Shown: positions 52,579 through 63,019 of the stretch, piece by piece
How the letters are laid out: each line of letters begins with the position of its first letter
Numbering within the stretch: the first letter of the stretch is position 1
NCBI GenBank assembly: GCA_035771165.1
Contig: JAWNZC010000311.1
Coordinates: 884,501 to 948,500, forward strand
Length of the DNA: 64,000 nt
Source of the DNA: Paragorgia papillata
Lineage: Eukaryota > Cnidaria > Anthozoa > Scleralcyonacea > Coralliidae
Direction: 5' to 3'
Position numbers and translations under genes: made by a program
The notes under the pieces: generated by a model
Databases searched by the model: none
What the model saw: the letters and a program-made list of their open reading frames with translations, nothing else
Told to the model about the DNA's origin: nothing

Positions 52579-52953
52579 TCAGGCGATATATGGATATATT
52601 ACTTTCAGGAACAGTTGACCAAGCATTCGTAGCGAAGAATTCTTACGCCTCTTGTATTGTGATAAATCTACGTTGCGGAAATCGTTCACCGTTCGTCGAA
52701 CGGCCTCTCGAACCGTTTGGTTATCGTACGAATCGCTAACTCTGTACACGAAAGCGAGATAAGCGACTATTCTTCCAAAATTATTTAGATCCATTTCTTC
52801 ATAGATATGATGAAGGTTCACACGATCTAATTGATCGCTAAAACTATCAAACAGGTGTCGATGATCGTCAAGACATGTCTGAATATAAAATGATAACGTA
52901 TCTTTATCGATATCAATGTTATGTTGTTTTAATTCATCAAAAATTGTATCCAT
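52579..52953 (-). CDS. Bcl-2-like protein (candidate)
   Basis: 124 residues, all helical in character. The segment MDLNNFGRIVAYLAFVYRV fits the BH1 signature of Bcl-2 family proteins (N-W/F-G-R-I/V-x-A, followed by hydrophobic residues). It is preceded by an amphipathic helix with LDDHRHLFDSFSDQL and followed by a long helix (REAVRRTVNDFRNVDLSQY). A C-terminal hydrophobic segment (LGQLFLKVIYPYI) could be a tail anchor. Viral and element-borne Bcl-2 homologues block host-cell apoptosis. That role here is inferred. It is short for the family, and BH2 is not clearly visible. Confidence 0.55.
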   Translation of the reverse strand: MDTIFDELKQHNIDIDKDTLSFYIQTCLDDHRHLFDSFSDQLDRVNLHHIYEEMDLNNFGRIVAYLAFVYRVSDSYDNQTVREAVRRTVNDFRNVDLSQYKRRKNSSLRMLGQLFLKVIYPYIA

Positions 52954-53082
52954 AGCTGATGCGTATTGGTCTATAACAATTCGTGTTCACACGACCAAAG
53001 TTGGAGATAAATGAATCACAAAAAAGTCAGGTATAAACATATATGTATTAGATAGATAATTAGAATACAAAATTATACATGT

Positions 53083-53716
53083 TCAGCAAATGTGCAGTTT
53101 TTCCAAGTCTATAGTCAAGTCATTTACCGACTTTTGAAAAAGGTACTCTTCGTAGGCTTTCTTATGATCAGTTTCATGGCTCGTGAATGTCTCTCCAGTC
53201 TTTTTGACTGTATATCTGTAAGATGGTGGCATACTAAACAGAACAGTGGAAAATGGTTCAAGGGGATCTTCTTCCGGTTTCCATTCGAAAAAGTCACAGC
53301 AGTTTTCTCTGTCCTGGGGACACGAGTAAAATAGACGACCTTGATTAGGACTTTCTTTCTTGACTTTGCTAGTACGACAAATCAGACCATGTCGACATAT
53401 TGGTTTGATACCCTCAAAGACACCAGCCCATTGCCAAAAACGGACAGGGATTTCCTCGTTCGGAGCAAACAAAGTATGGTCTCCCGTAACTTTCCTTCAT
53501 CTTATCTTTAACCATTCGCATCTGTGCTAGTCGTCCATGGCCATAGCACCTTGGATGTATACATCCACTTTCATGGAAGGAGGCTACGGCTTTTCCAAAC
53601 ATGTAGCAATCTTCTTCTGGGCAAAAGAACTCGCAACTAGGTTTATGTCCACAGAACCAGAACGTACCCTTCTGTGTAATTGTCGAAGATGCAGGTTCAC
53701 CGTGTAAACATTCCAT
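53083..53716 (-). pseudogene. GRF-type zinc-ribbon protein, one frameshift
   Basis: The first frame, from MECLHGEPASS (53716; an upstream Met at 53770 lies too close to the TATA element), contains two Cys/His modules: CLHGEP...FWFCGHKPSCEFFC and CIHPRCYGHG...PYFVCSERGNPC. The second frame (53083-53472) holds a third, ICRHGLICRT...GRLFYSCPQDRENCCDFFEW, the classic GRF zinc ribbon. The frames are offset by one base at an A/T homopolymer near 53435-53440. GRF ribbons bind single-stranded DNA in topoisomerase III and APE2. First gene of the leftward block. Confidence 0.75.
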
Positions 53717-53780
53717 TGCAGCGATGTTGTACTTAACCAGAGAAAGACCAAATGAATGTAATCCTGACACAACAACACTA

Positions 53781-53793
53781 GGTTTATATCACC
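53781..53793 (-). promoter_or_regulatory. Right inward-facing TATA element
   Basis: GGTTTATATCACC is the exact reverse complement of 41508-41520. It sits about 65 bp upstream of the GRF-protein Met at 53716, a good promoter distance. Confidence 0.65.
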
Positions 53794-53818
53794 CACTTCA
53801 TAGGTGATAATTACTTTC

Positions 53819-53911
53819 GTGCGTCACACCGTGCATCACACCGAATATTTAATGAGGCGGCATCCCTTTGTTTACCTATATGGGGGGGGGGGGGGGGGGG
53901 GGTTACCTACT
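53819..53911. repeat. Polinton right terminal inverted repeat
   Basis: 93 bp, the reverse complement of 41275-41362 except for five extra G/C in the homopolymer and two rather than twelve 12-bp units. Confidence 0.93.
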
Positions 53912-53917
53912 CTGATC

Positions 53918-55935
53918 GACGTGTGATGCGGGGCCTGGCAACGAGTAATTGATATTCACCGGTCAGCGGTTGTTACAATGGTTGTTAACATGACTCTTTT
54001 CCTTATATCGATTCATAAGCAAAAAAATGTTGATAAAGCGGTAACATTAAAATAAAATTAAAACAAAACCATAAATATGGCTAGCAAAGTGGATTTAAAA
54101 AATATTTCAAGTTTGAGTTGGATGACACTAATAGTGAAGAGAAGGTATCAAAGCATTCAACATTGAGAGTACAACTGGTTCAAGTATTATCATTAAAAAT
54201 TTAATAACTGTTCACAAACTCTGGCAACTATTTTTTACACAAAGCACATAAATAAAAAAAAAATTATTACATTGACACTAGCACCAGCATTGGATTCCAC
54301 TAAATTTGGTTTAAAATAAGAATTTGTGAATGGTACATCTCAGAGTTATTTCAAGACTTTCAAGCTTGTTTTCATGAAGTTGAAGGTGAAGAAGAAAGCA
54401 GTTGACTTGAAGAAAACTTTTGCAAAAACGAACCACTCATGGGAACAAATCATTTTCCCACCAATACCACAAATTCTTTAGAACTGACTGTTTTCCACTA
54501 AAAAACTATCCTCCAGCAAATTCTGCAGCATTTTTGGTCAACTGGGAGTAACATTCCTAGAGACTGTAAAAATGATAAGATATATGCTTGTCAGAGAGTA
54601 ATTACTCAACCACTCGATAGACAGTTCACAGTGATAAAAAGGCAATAAGGCATAATGATCATATCGAGTATGCTTAGAACTGGTACTCATTTCTTGGATT
54701 TAGGATTTGATAGTTGTCATGTAATGATTTAACATACAGCACCTTGAATTAACATGTTACAGTTTGTAAATCTAATAATCTCCTGTTGAAGATTGGTTGG
54801 TATAGATTCAACAAATGCTGCAGGTTGATTGCTTTCAGATAACAGCTCGACATAGGTTGTTTTTAACAGAAACAGCAAAGCAAAGTTAAAATTTCTTAAG
54901 AAATTTCATGAGCAAGTACAATTGATTCTTATGAATTGAATTGCTGGCAAGTACAATTGATTCTTATGAATTGAATTGAAAGGCCGTGCTTTGACCAATT
55001 GAAGAAATAAGTTCTTCTGAGGATTTAGCTCGTTTTATATACGTGGAAGAATATGTGACAAGGTTAGCTTTTTTTTTACTCTGAAAATTGCTGAAACTTG
55101 CTTACGACATTACAATCCTGACGCGACATATTTTTTTAAGTTTGCAAACGCCATGCATAAGCACAGGTCAATGTTCGATAGAAGAAACCTCTTGCTTCGA
55201 CACAGTACACCAAGTTTCAGGGTCAAAATAAAAAATTGATCAACCACAAATTGTTTTATTTCTACCAAATATGAAAATTATACTTCTTACCTATGTCACA
55301 GTAAAATCTCACGGTGTTGGCAACATTTTAACACACAATGCGCCGACTATACTTCCAAAAACTCGTATTATAATAAATCGAATAAAGAAATGAATCTGTT
55401 TAGAAATGACAATAATTTTGTTTCAACAGTCCGGAAACTTAAGGAATACAATGACACGGTTAAAGAGAATCGCCGTTTGTCAAAACAACACGTCTTGTTT
55501 ATATTTCTTACAAAATTTGAAAGGTTTACCGCTAGAAATCAAGCATTGATAAGGGTCGAGTTTCAGGCACGATATCTCAAAATAATCATCTCCGATTTTA
55601 ACAAGAATTTTAACAAACAAGAGTAAGATAATAAACTTCAACATACCTGAATCTCTAGCCGTTGGTAGTAGAATAACATACAATGCGCTCGTGGTGAAGT
55701 TTAGCCTCCATGAAAGGCATTAAAAGGCATGGACATTATCCAAAATAAATTCTCTTTGACACTAGTTTCTACACAAAATACATACTGATGCAGTAATAGA
55801 AGTAATATTTTATCTGTAAATCCAATCAATTTCTTCTCACATGAAAAACTTAACGAAAAAATAGTGATAATCTGCCGATACACGAATTGCTGCTTTTGCT
55901 CGAATTTTCTTCAAAACACGCTCGTGCCAGTCTAC
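53918..55935. other. Right flank; no gene recognised
   Basis: AT-rich. Contains a 33-bp direct repeat (GCAAGTACAATTGATTCTTA...) at about 54910-54942 and 54949-54981. The ORF 55390-55626 (basic, helical) is unrecognised, with an overlapping antisense frame. Confidence 0.5.
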
Positions 55936-55998
55936 TTCCGCATCACACGTCGATCAGCGAATTGACTGGCGTTGCACCGCCCAGTATATAAGCGCCCT
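55936..55998. other. Inverted empty-site copy of the Polinton target
   Basis: Read on the minus strand this gives GCGCTTATATACTGGGCGGTGC, then a short spacer, then CTGATCGACGTGTGATGCGG. It matches the left flank (41238-41274) joined directly to the right flank (53912-53931), with one CTGATC. It shows the sequence before Polinton insertion and proves the boundaries. Confidence 0.85.
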
Positions 55999-57340
55999 GG
56001 GTTGAACCGTAACCGAACCTAACCGAACTGCAGCCGCTGCGGTCCAAGCCGCAACGTTCGTACGTTCTCGTAATACCGAGATTAACATAAGCTTGGCTGG
56101 AAACACGAAAATGCTCGCTATTGCCAGTTTATTCGAGAGGCTAACAAGCTTAAAAGACTTGTTTTTTGCCTCACTGCCCTGGGAGTAATTCCCATGAGGG
56201 TAATTCGAAATTCGGCGAGGCTGCAGGCAGGATAAGTTGTTCTTGTTATTTGAACTGGTGAATAAATACATGCATCACTTGCAATTGCCTGGCCTTTACT
56301 GTGGCCCGTGCTCAGACCTTTTTCCCTCTGTATTTATCGTTGCCACAGGCAGCTTTTACAGATATACCATTCTTGACACCTTTTTTTGACATTCTTGACG
56401 GACTTTAACTCTTTCCCGTCCGAATCGGTCTTTAGTATTTTATTCTGGCTAACGCCAGACGATTTTATTCACCTCTGGGGAAACCCTCGGACAGGAATGA
56501 GTAAATATTCAAGTTTAGTTCAGCTTTCGTCACCTGACATGCACTAAAAACTTTCCTTGTTGTTTACGTAAAAAGCGCTACAGCCTTGTGTGTCTGCGTA
56601 AGCCGTTTTACTTAGTTGCATTGTTCGTTAATATATAGATTATCCTAGAGCTCGGATGAGGCCAAGGCCCAAGCACTGCATTGTATCTCAGTGGCCCAAG
56701 CACCGATTGTACTGTAAATCAGTTTTGAAAAGCCCTAAAGGGGACACGGATTAAAATCTGAAAAATAGAACTGCAGTGTTATAGTTACATATATCTCGCG
56801 CAACAACAAAGTCAAAACCGATAATGCGGCCTTTTCGAGTCTTGAAACCAATTTCTCAATTGAAGGTTTTATCTTGTGTTTGGCAACATTTCAGAATTAA
56901 AAAACTAACAACTACTTATCATCAGGCAGTATAAATAGATTTTGTTATGAATTTTGTTAAACGTTTTTTGACGAACTCTGCCCCGCTACTGTATCTTGTG
57001 ATCGGAGTGCCGGTGAATGTTTTCAACCGAAAAACGAGTTTTAGCCTTCTTTAACATTGGGTTTGTTTTGAATTTGCTACGGCATGACTTGTAACATTTT
57101 TTTTTTTGACTTGTATGTGTTCGTTGCCTATTGCTACATGTGCAGTCGGAATAAGTCGGTACTCGTGGTGTTCGGTTAACCGCGGTTTCCCTCTTACGGT
57201 TCACGTAGCGACACCAACCTCACCGCAACCGCACCGCCAACTAACCGCCAGTTAACCGCCAGTTAACCGCAACTGCACCGCCAACTAACTAAGAAATTCG
57301 TGGACGAACACGTTCGGGGAGCTAGATGATCCCACCAACC
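55999..57340. other. No gene; possible LINE 3' remnant and short tandem repeats
   Basis: About 56725-56760 (AAAAGCCCTAAAGGGGA) resembles the 3' end of the 57.9-59.7 kb LINE (59611-59627). At 57215-57292 ACCGCCAGTTA/ACCGCAAC units are loosely tandem. Frames at 55954-56271 and 56986-57204 (-) are unrecognised. Confidence 0.45.
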
Positions 57341-57344
57341 ACAT

Positions 57345-60300
57345 TCAAGCCGAGTCTGAGGGGTGTTTACATGAGGCCGGCCCAAACTCAGGTCGGATTG
57401 ACTTTATGTCGGTTGTAGTGCTTTTAGTGTAGATCGCTTTCACGAGGCCAGCCTGAGATTCAGTTCACGCCGGCCTAATCTCAGTCGCCTGCTAGACCGA
57501 ACTAAAATTTTGAGGCAGGTGTCACAGGAAATCCCCCCCTCCCCCCCAAATATTTAAAAAAAAAACGTCCCCCCAGGGGGACACATTTCAAATTTCCTAG
57601 GAAATGTGTCCCTCTCTTCGGAAATTTGTCCACCCTTAAGCACTCGCTTTATTTTATCTTATAACATACGCCGTACGCTGATAAACCGAGCAGCTACTTC
57701 TGAAACCAAGTTTCTAAAACTTTCTATCGGTATTTAAGACTTGAAATTGAATAGAAAGTTCAGGTTATCTTCGGGAGAGAAGCATAATAAAGAAGTTCGA
57801 TTTTGCTTTGTTAACACTTTGTTTGGTATGACTTAATATGCTTCCATCCCGAAAATAAGTTGGACTTTTTACTCAATTTCAAGTCTCTAAATACTGACAG
57901 CCTAATAGTTCTCCAACACCTCAGTTTTCATTCCAGCCGGTAACATGCTCTAAAATCAAACAAGTGATCATGATCATGCCATCAAACAAAGCTCCAGGAC
58001 ATGATAAAATATCTATAAATGTTTTAAAGGATTGTCACCCTTATATATTGCCAACTGTAACTGGATTGGTTAACGCGAGTTTTCATCAGGAGATTTTCCC
58101 ACGGTCATGGAAAAAAGCTGAGATCATACCTCAACTCAAAGAAGGCGACCATGAAGTTGCAGGCAATAACAGACCAATCTCGCTACTAACTGTTTTATCA
58201 AAGGTCTGTGAACGTGTTGCGTTAGAACAGTTCTCTGCCTATCTGACTGAGTCTGCTAAGCTCACCACTGATCAGAGTGGCAACCGCAAGCACCATTCTA
58301 CCGAGATCGTGGAGCTGTTTGTAACTGACCACATTTACCAGGCTATATATAGATAGTAAGATGGTGACAGCAGTTATATTACTAGATCTCAGCAAGGCGT
58401 TTGATAGCATTAGCCATGCTATCCTTCTGGAAAAACTTCAAAAGTTTGGTACAAGTCCCTCGGCAACCTCTTGGTTCAGAAGTTATCTCAGTGAACGCTT
58501 TCAATCTGTCCGAATAGGAGAGCATTTAACAAAATCCCAGCATGTTACCCACGGCGTGCCACAGGGATGTATATTGGGACCACTGATTTTCAACCTATAT
58601 ATAAATGAAATCAGCAGCATTTGTAGAGAATGCGATATCGAGTCATACGTAGATGACTCAAAACTTTATTTGTCTTTTTCAGTCAAAGACATCAATGTAG
58701 GCATGGAAAAGCTAACCACTGATCTAACTAGAGTTGCTACTTGGTGTTGTTCAAATTGTTTGCTAATCAATCCAGGCAAAACTAAGTTTTTGTTATTTGG
58801 TACTAGGCAAGCTCTCGCAAGGATTGACATACCAACGGTACATTTTCTTGGGCAAGAATTAACACCAGTATCCTGTGCAAAAGATCTTGGAGTGACGTTA
58901 GACCCTTGTTTGTCTTATACTGATCACGTTACCAACCTAACATCTAAACTTATGGGATCGCTGTGCCAGATCAACAGAGTCAAACATCTCTTTGATAAAC
59001 AAAATTTAATCACTATAATCAACTTTTTGGTATTTAGTAAGTTATATTATTGTTCGACTGTGTGGGCAGGCACATCCAAACAAAACATAAAGAAACTACA
59101 ACTAACGCAAAACTTTGCAGCAAGGATAGTTTCAGGCAAGAGGAAGTATGACAATATTACAACTACCCTTAAAGATTTAGGATGGTGACCTGTTAAGGAC
59201 ATGCTGTCATATCGAGATGCTCAAATGGTATATAAAATTATTGATGGTAGCACACCTTTGTATCTAAGTACCGTTTTTAGAAAACGCTCTGCTATAATAA
59301 TAATAATAATAATAATAATAATGTACCTAAATGTAGAACGAGCTCTGCTCAACGATCATTGAGATACAGAGGAGCTAAACTTTGGAACAGTTTACCAGAC
59401 AATATTAAGAAAAGTCCGACTTTAAATATTTTTAAAAAATCGGTCAAGACCTGGCTTTTCCAGGCTGAAAAAAAATAAATTATGATTTAGATTATTTTAG
59501 CACTTCTTTTTTGAAATTGTTGTAAAAGAGTTTAGCTAAACATTTTATTTATATACGTAGTAGTTCCTTTTGTAATTACATATAGGCATAACATAATGTT
59601 GTAATTAGACCTGAAAAGCCCTAAGGGGAGGTTCTAAATAAAAATTGTATTGTATTATACAGAAAGCTTTATAACGTACCTTGGTTTTACAAATGGTTTC
59701 TATGTTTCTCAGCGTACGGTGTACGTTAGACAAAGCATTTTTCTCCTATTTCTGTATAATACTTACTACCTTTAATACTTACTTTGATGTAGAGAATGTT
59801 TATACTTGGAAATCAATTTGCTCAAAATGTCACAAACATGTCTCTCAGCCTGTCAAATCATCTGTTCATAGCTGTTTTTGACCAAATGCAAAACTATACC
59901 TATGTATTTTCGGCAGTTTATCTAGTTGGGCCTTGAGCCTGTTATAAACTTGCTTCATTGTATTTTAAATATAATTTTTTTTTGTTTTATTCAGTACAAT
60001 GAAAGTCGAGTAAATAAATAAATAACTAAATATATAATAGTACGGAATGCATTATTAAAGTTATACCAAAGTCAAGTGTCAACAAAGCAAAATCTTTATC
60101 ATGCTTCCTCCCCAAACATAACCTATTCTATTCAATTTTAGGTCCTATAAATACTGACATAAAGTCTCAGAAACTTGATTTATAGCTTCTCTGTTTCTGA
60201 GCGTATACGGATAACGTTATGAGATAAAGTAAAGTGTGTTTTTGTCTTTTTGAGGGGGCACAAATTTGGTCCCGGGGGTGGGATTTTTTGGGGGACAAAT

Positions 60301-60640
60301 TTCCTGTGATACATACCTAACTCCAGGCCGGCTTTACATGTAAACAGAATCCAAGTCTAATTCTGGCCACGAAAAAAGGCTTTTTAACCGACGTTAGAAG
60401 TATATTTTCACCTCTCAAACTCAATAAGTTGTTTTAAATGAGATTCGTGTCATATCTACATAAAATAATGATTCACTGGCGGTCACGAGCTGGAAGACAA
60501 TTGCAATTGACAAAAATGTAACAGCGGAGGCAAGCCTGTATAATTTCAAGACCGGCCTAATGTAAACAAAAACCAAAATGCAAAATTCAGGCCGGTCCGA
60601 ATTTAGGCCGGCCTCAAGTAAACAACCTCCGGGTCTGCGG
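57345..60640. mobile_element. ~3.3-kb foldback element with ~500-bp arms, split by a LINE
   Basis: The outer arms share TTTACATG-AGGCCGGCC-type text (57362-57500; 60320-60625). The inner arms share CAGGAAATT...GGGGGA tracts (57527-57600; 60255-60300), a TTTCTAAAACTT / AGTCTCAGAAACTTGATT block, and CTTTGTTAACACTT / AAGTGTCAACAAAG (about 57805-57825; 60075-60092). The LINE at 57960-59660 sits in the loop. Confidence 0.65.
57960..59660 (+). mobile_element. 5'-truncated LINE with RT
   Basis: RT fragments: 57964-58356 (SNKAPGHDKISINVLKDC, NNRPISLLTVLSKVCER) and 58361-59188 (LLDLSKAFDSISHAIL, THGVPQGCILGPLIFN, YVDDSKLYLSF, YCSTVWAG). The tail is 59189-59478 (DAQMVYKIIDGSTPLYL, FRKR). An AAT microsatellite (59295-59322) interrupts the tail, and RGAKLWNSLPDNIKKS follows. 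The 3' end carries ATTGTATTGTATT, a CR1/L2-style terminal microsatellite. Lesions: shift near 58357 and TGA at 59186-59188. Confidence 0.88.
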
Positions 60641-60854
60641 TCACCACCTTCGCACACCGTTCAAGGTTCGTCCCGGCCGTAGTTGCTGTCCATACCTCAC
60701 TATGACAATATATTAATTGGGCAGAATATTACACTATACACTTTACATACAATCCATATCAGGAATATCGTATTTGGGTAATAGGCACCTTAAATTATAT
60801 TACACATTCACAGAGTGAAATCGGGCATTACAAATCTGAACAAAAGCTTAAATC

Positions 60855-61026
60855 TTGTTTAAAAATTATTGCCCAGCAAATATTTCGCCAAAAAGCCATG
60901 ATAAAATCAAAAGTCGTAAGTAATCATGATGATTTTTTTAAATAAATAACTCATGCTCAGTTACGACTTTTAATTTTATCATGACTTTTTTACGAATTAT
61001 TTGTTGGGCAATAATTTTTATAACAA
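60855..61026. mobile_element. ~170-bp palindromic MITE
   Basis: The left arm AAAAATTATTGCCCAGCAAAT...CATGATAAAATCAAAAGTCGTAA pairs with the right arm TTACGACTTTTAATTTTATCATG...ATTTGTTGGGCAATAATTTTTAT. Non-coding. Confidence 0.85.
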
Positions 61027-61697
61027 GATCACGATTCCCGCCTGGTACCTCGGTTGCTACAATTTTGACATTGCTAAATTGCTAAATTTTTAAATCGTAA
61101 GTATGCCAAACAAAGAAAATGTACTAGAATGCATGAACGAGGTAAGCTGTATGGTCACTTGCTGTTATGATATATATCACATGCAGCTGGAGAACACGTT
61201 CTCTTTCCAGAAACAACCGCGATTTGCTTAACAACGAATTAACTTCGGGTTAGCGGCTTAACATACACTTAAAATTAATTACGCATATCTTTCTACGCAC
61301 GCGCAATTCAACTTTTTTTATCCCGATAGGCGGAGCAGCCCGGCTGACGACTCGCCTCTCGTATTAACAAATGTTAGAACCCTATTCCAAAAATCATGAA
61401 AACGACGAATGTAAGACACGACAACTCTCTCGGATCAACAAGGTAAAATCAATCAACATCAAGCTAAATCCAATGACTGGTAAATATTATTGATCTTCTG
61501 TCTAACTGACCTATACACATCTCCGCATTAATCTCCTTACTATTCACGTATTTCATTCTCTTTTCTTTGCCTAAACCACACAACCACCCACTTAACTATT
61601 CGCTAGCCATACTTTACTCAATTGCTATGTAAGTTTCCTATACCACTCACTGCTCAATAAATAAACGAATCATTCACCCAACACAAAACTAACTTAC
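61027..61697. other. Intron, no feature recognised
   Basis: AT-rich with scattered CpG. No ORF, RNA or repeat recognised. Confidence 0.5.
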
Positions 61698-61807
61698 CAC
61701 TAAATCCTGCGCCATTTGTAATCCATTTAGCCTTTGCATCATCAAAACCTTCTCGTTTACTAGACCTCACAATTAAGTGTTGAATATCCCGCCAAGTTAA
61801 CTTTTGA
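61698..61807 (-). CDS. Proprotein convertase (furin/PCSK-like), exon at the end of the catalytic domain
   Basis: The 110-nt exon encodes KLTWRDIQHLIVRSSKREGF and then WITNGAGFSG. The L-T-W-R-D-x-Q-H-L-x-V-x-(T/S)-S-K motif and the following (T)NG-x-G are diagnostic of kexin/furin-type convertases, just after the catalytic Ser region. Splice sites are TTTTTTTAG (ends 61808) and G|GTAAGT (begins 61697). It ends with one codon base, whereas 28231-28559 starts needing two. So an exon of roughly 110 nt (expected to encode the YGxGLxDA block) lies somewhere between; I did not find it. Upstream catalytic exons are outside the window or unseen. Confidence 0.9.
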
Positions 61808-62488
61808 CTAAAAAAAGTGTACCTTGTGTAAAAACTCAAGAATCTATTCAAGAAAGTCGGTTAAATGATCGAGTTTGTTATAGGTTAGTATATATCGACC
61901 AAAGTTAGCGCCAATCTTGTCTTAGCGGCAATCGCCACAACACATCTTCATAACAGTTCGCCCGATGCATTTTGAGTCAAGAGCGAATCATGATATTTTG
62001 CATTAAAATGCAATTTTTCATCGCCACTATTGGAAAAAGCAACAAACTTTTGGATTATCTTGACAGATTTCGTACAAATCAATCATTTCAAAGCAAAAAG
62101 TTTGATTTTATCAACATAAAGTCGATTACACAAATCGATATAAGTAGTATAGGAGTTGGCGGAAACAGGGTACCTTCAAACTTTCTGGTAAAATATTATT
62201 GGCTTCTCAAAAAAAATAAAAATATTAGCGGTACCAGGATATTTTTAAATTTTCTGGTAAATATATGGTTTAAAATCCTAGATTTTTTCATGGGGAAATT
62301 CCATACAGTGTCACCGACCATTTAGTCGACTACAAAAAAAAATACCGAGTAAAACATATTCATTGTTATATCCTATTGTCTGATTGGTGGGTACAGGGTG
62401 TTGTTCATGCATAGTGGCAGATATACTGACAGCTAACATAAGCCGATTGTCATCTATGAATCAGTTTCTGTGCAGCATACGAATGTAT
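61808..62488. other. No gene recognised
   Basis: The AT-rich ORF 61972-62325 (+) shows no domain. The phrase TTTCTGGTAAA...ATTATTGG/TATATGG recurs loosely at 62183 and 62254. Confidence 0.45.
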
Positions 62489-62722
62489 TCAGCGTGATCG
62501 CGTACTAAGGATATCCAAATCAATTTTACACGATTCGATGATAACTCTCCTGTGACTAATTAGTTCTTCGTTCTTTGAATTGAGAACAAATAAATCCATA
62601 ACATCTTCGGCATTTAAAAATGAATGACTGTGTGGTGACATGTAGTAAACGCAGATATCTTTGAACTTAAAACTGCTTGTGTTGTAGTAAAGAGTGATGT
62701 CTTGCTTAAAACTGCTATCCAT
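62489..62722 (-). CDS. Unassigned ORF downstream of the packaging-ATPase remnant
   Basis: 77 residues: SSFKQDITLYYNTSSFKFKD, YYMSPHSHSFLNAEDVMDLF, RRVIIESCKIDLDIL. It lies on the same strand as, and just after, the ATPase fragment. It could be the ATPase C-terminus in another frame or a separate small protein. Not recognised. Confidence 0.35.
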   Translation of the reverse strand: MDSSFKQDITLYYNTSSFKFKDICVYYMSPHSHSFLNAEDVMDLFVLNSKNEELISHRRVIIESCKIDLDILSTRSR

Positions 62723-62767
62723 AATTATATATAAGCGTGTTATGTTTATGTGTTCCCCACGCTTTCA

Positions 62768-63019
62768 TCATCTAGTTGTTGGACACCTTATGTGTGGTAG
62801 GACAGTATTAAGCTTGTCTGATTGTATCTCTAAACCGATAACGTCTGGGTCGCTTTCTAAGTATTTCCAGTTTTGGTAAGTTTTGGTAATCCATATAGTC
62901 GGACACATAATTAGAATAAAATCAAAGTGGCCTTTATATTCACGTTCAATAATGTCGTTTAGTAGTGTTTGTGGTTTTCCACTCGGTCCTACTATTAATG
63001 TGCATTCTGGTTTATCCAT
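62768..63019 (-). pseudogene. Packaging ATPase remnant (A32-like), second viral element
   Basis: It starts MDKPECTLIVGPSGKPQTLL, an A32-type Walker A in which the GKT core is replaced by KPQT. Then EREYKGHFDFILIMCPT and NKTYQ-like text (ITKTYQNWKYL) follow, as in small viral packaging ATPases. The frame stops at 62768 before any Walker B. The start overlaps the MCP stop region (63012-63019). Truncated and catalytically dead. Confidence 0.6.

Larger units (their letters stand above)
41275..53911. mobile_element. Maverick/Polinton self-synthesising DNA transposon, 12,637 bp
   Basis: Inverted termini AGTAGGTAACC(C)n / (G)nGGTTACCTACT are flanked by the 6-bp duplication CTGATC (41269-41274 and 53912-53917). 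Six base pairs is the hallmark of Polinton integrases. It contains the diagnostic set: protein-primed PolB, RVE integrase, packaging ATPase, adenain-type protease, major and minor capsid proteins. Genes form two convergent blocks meeting at 48168/48235. Four genes have single lesions (PRO, MCP, pVI-like, GRF), the rest are open. The element lies in a large PCSK intron, in an inverted-repeat landing site. Confidence 0.97.
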
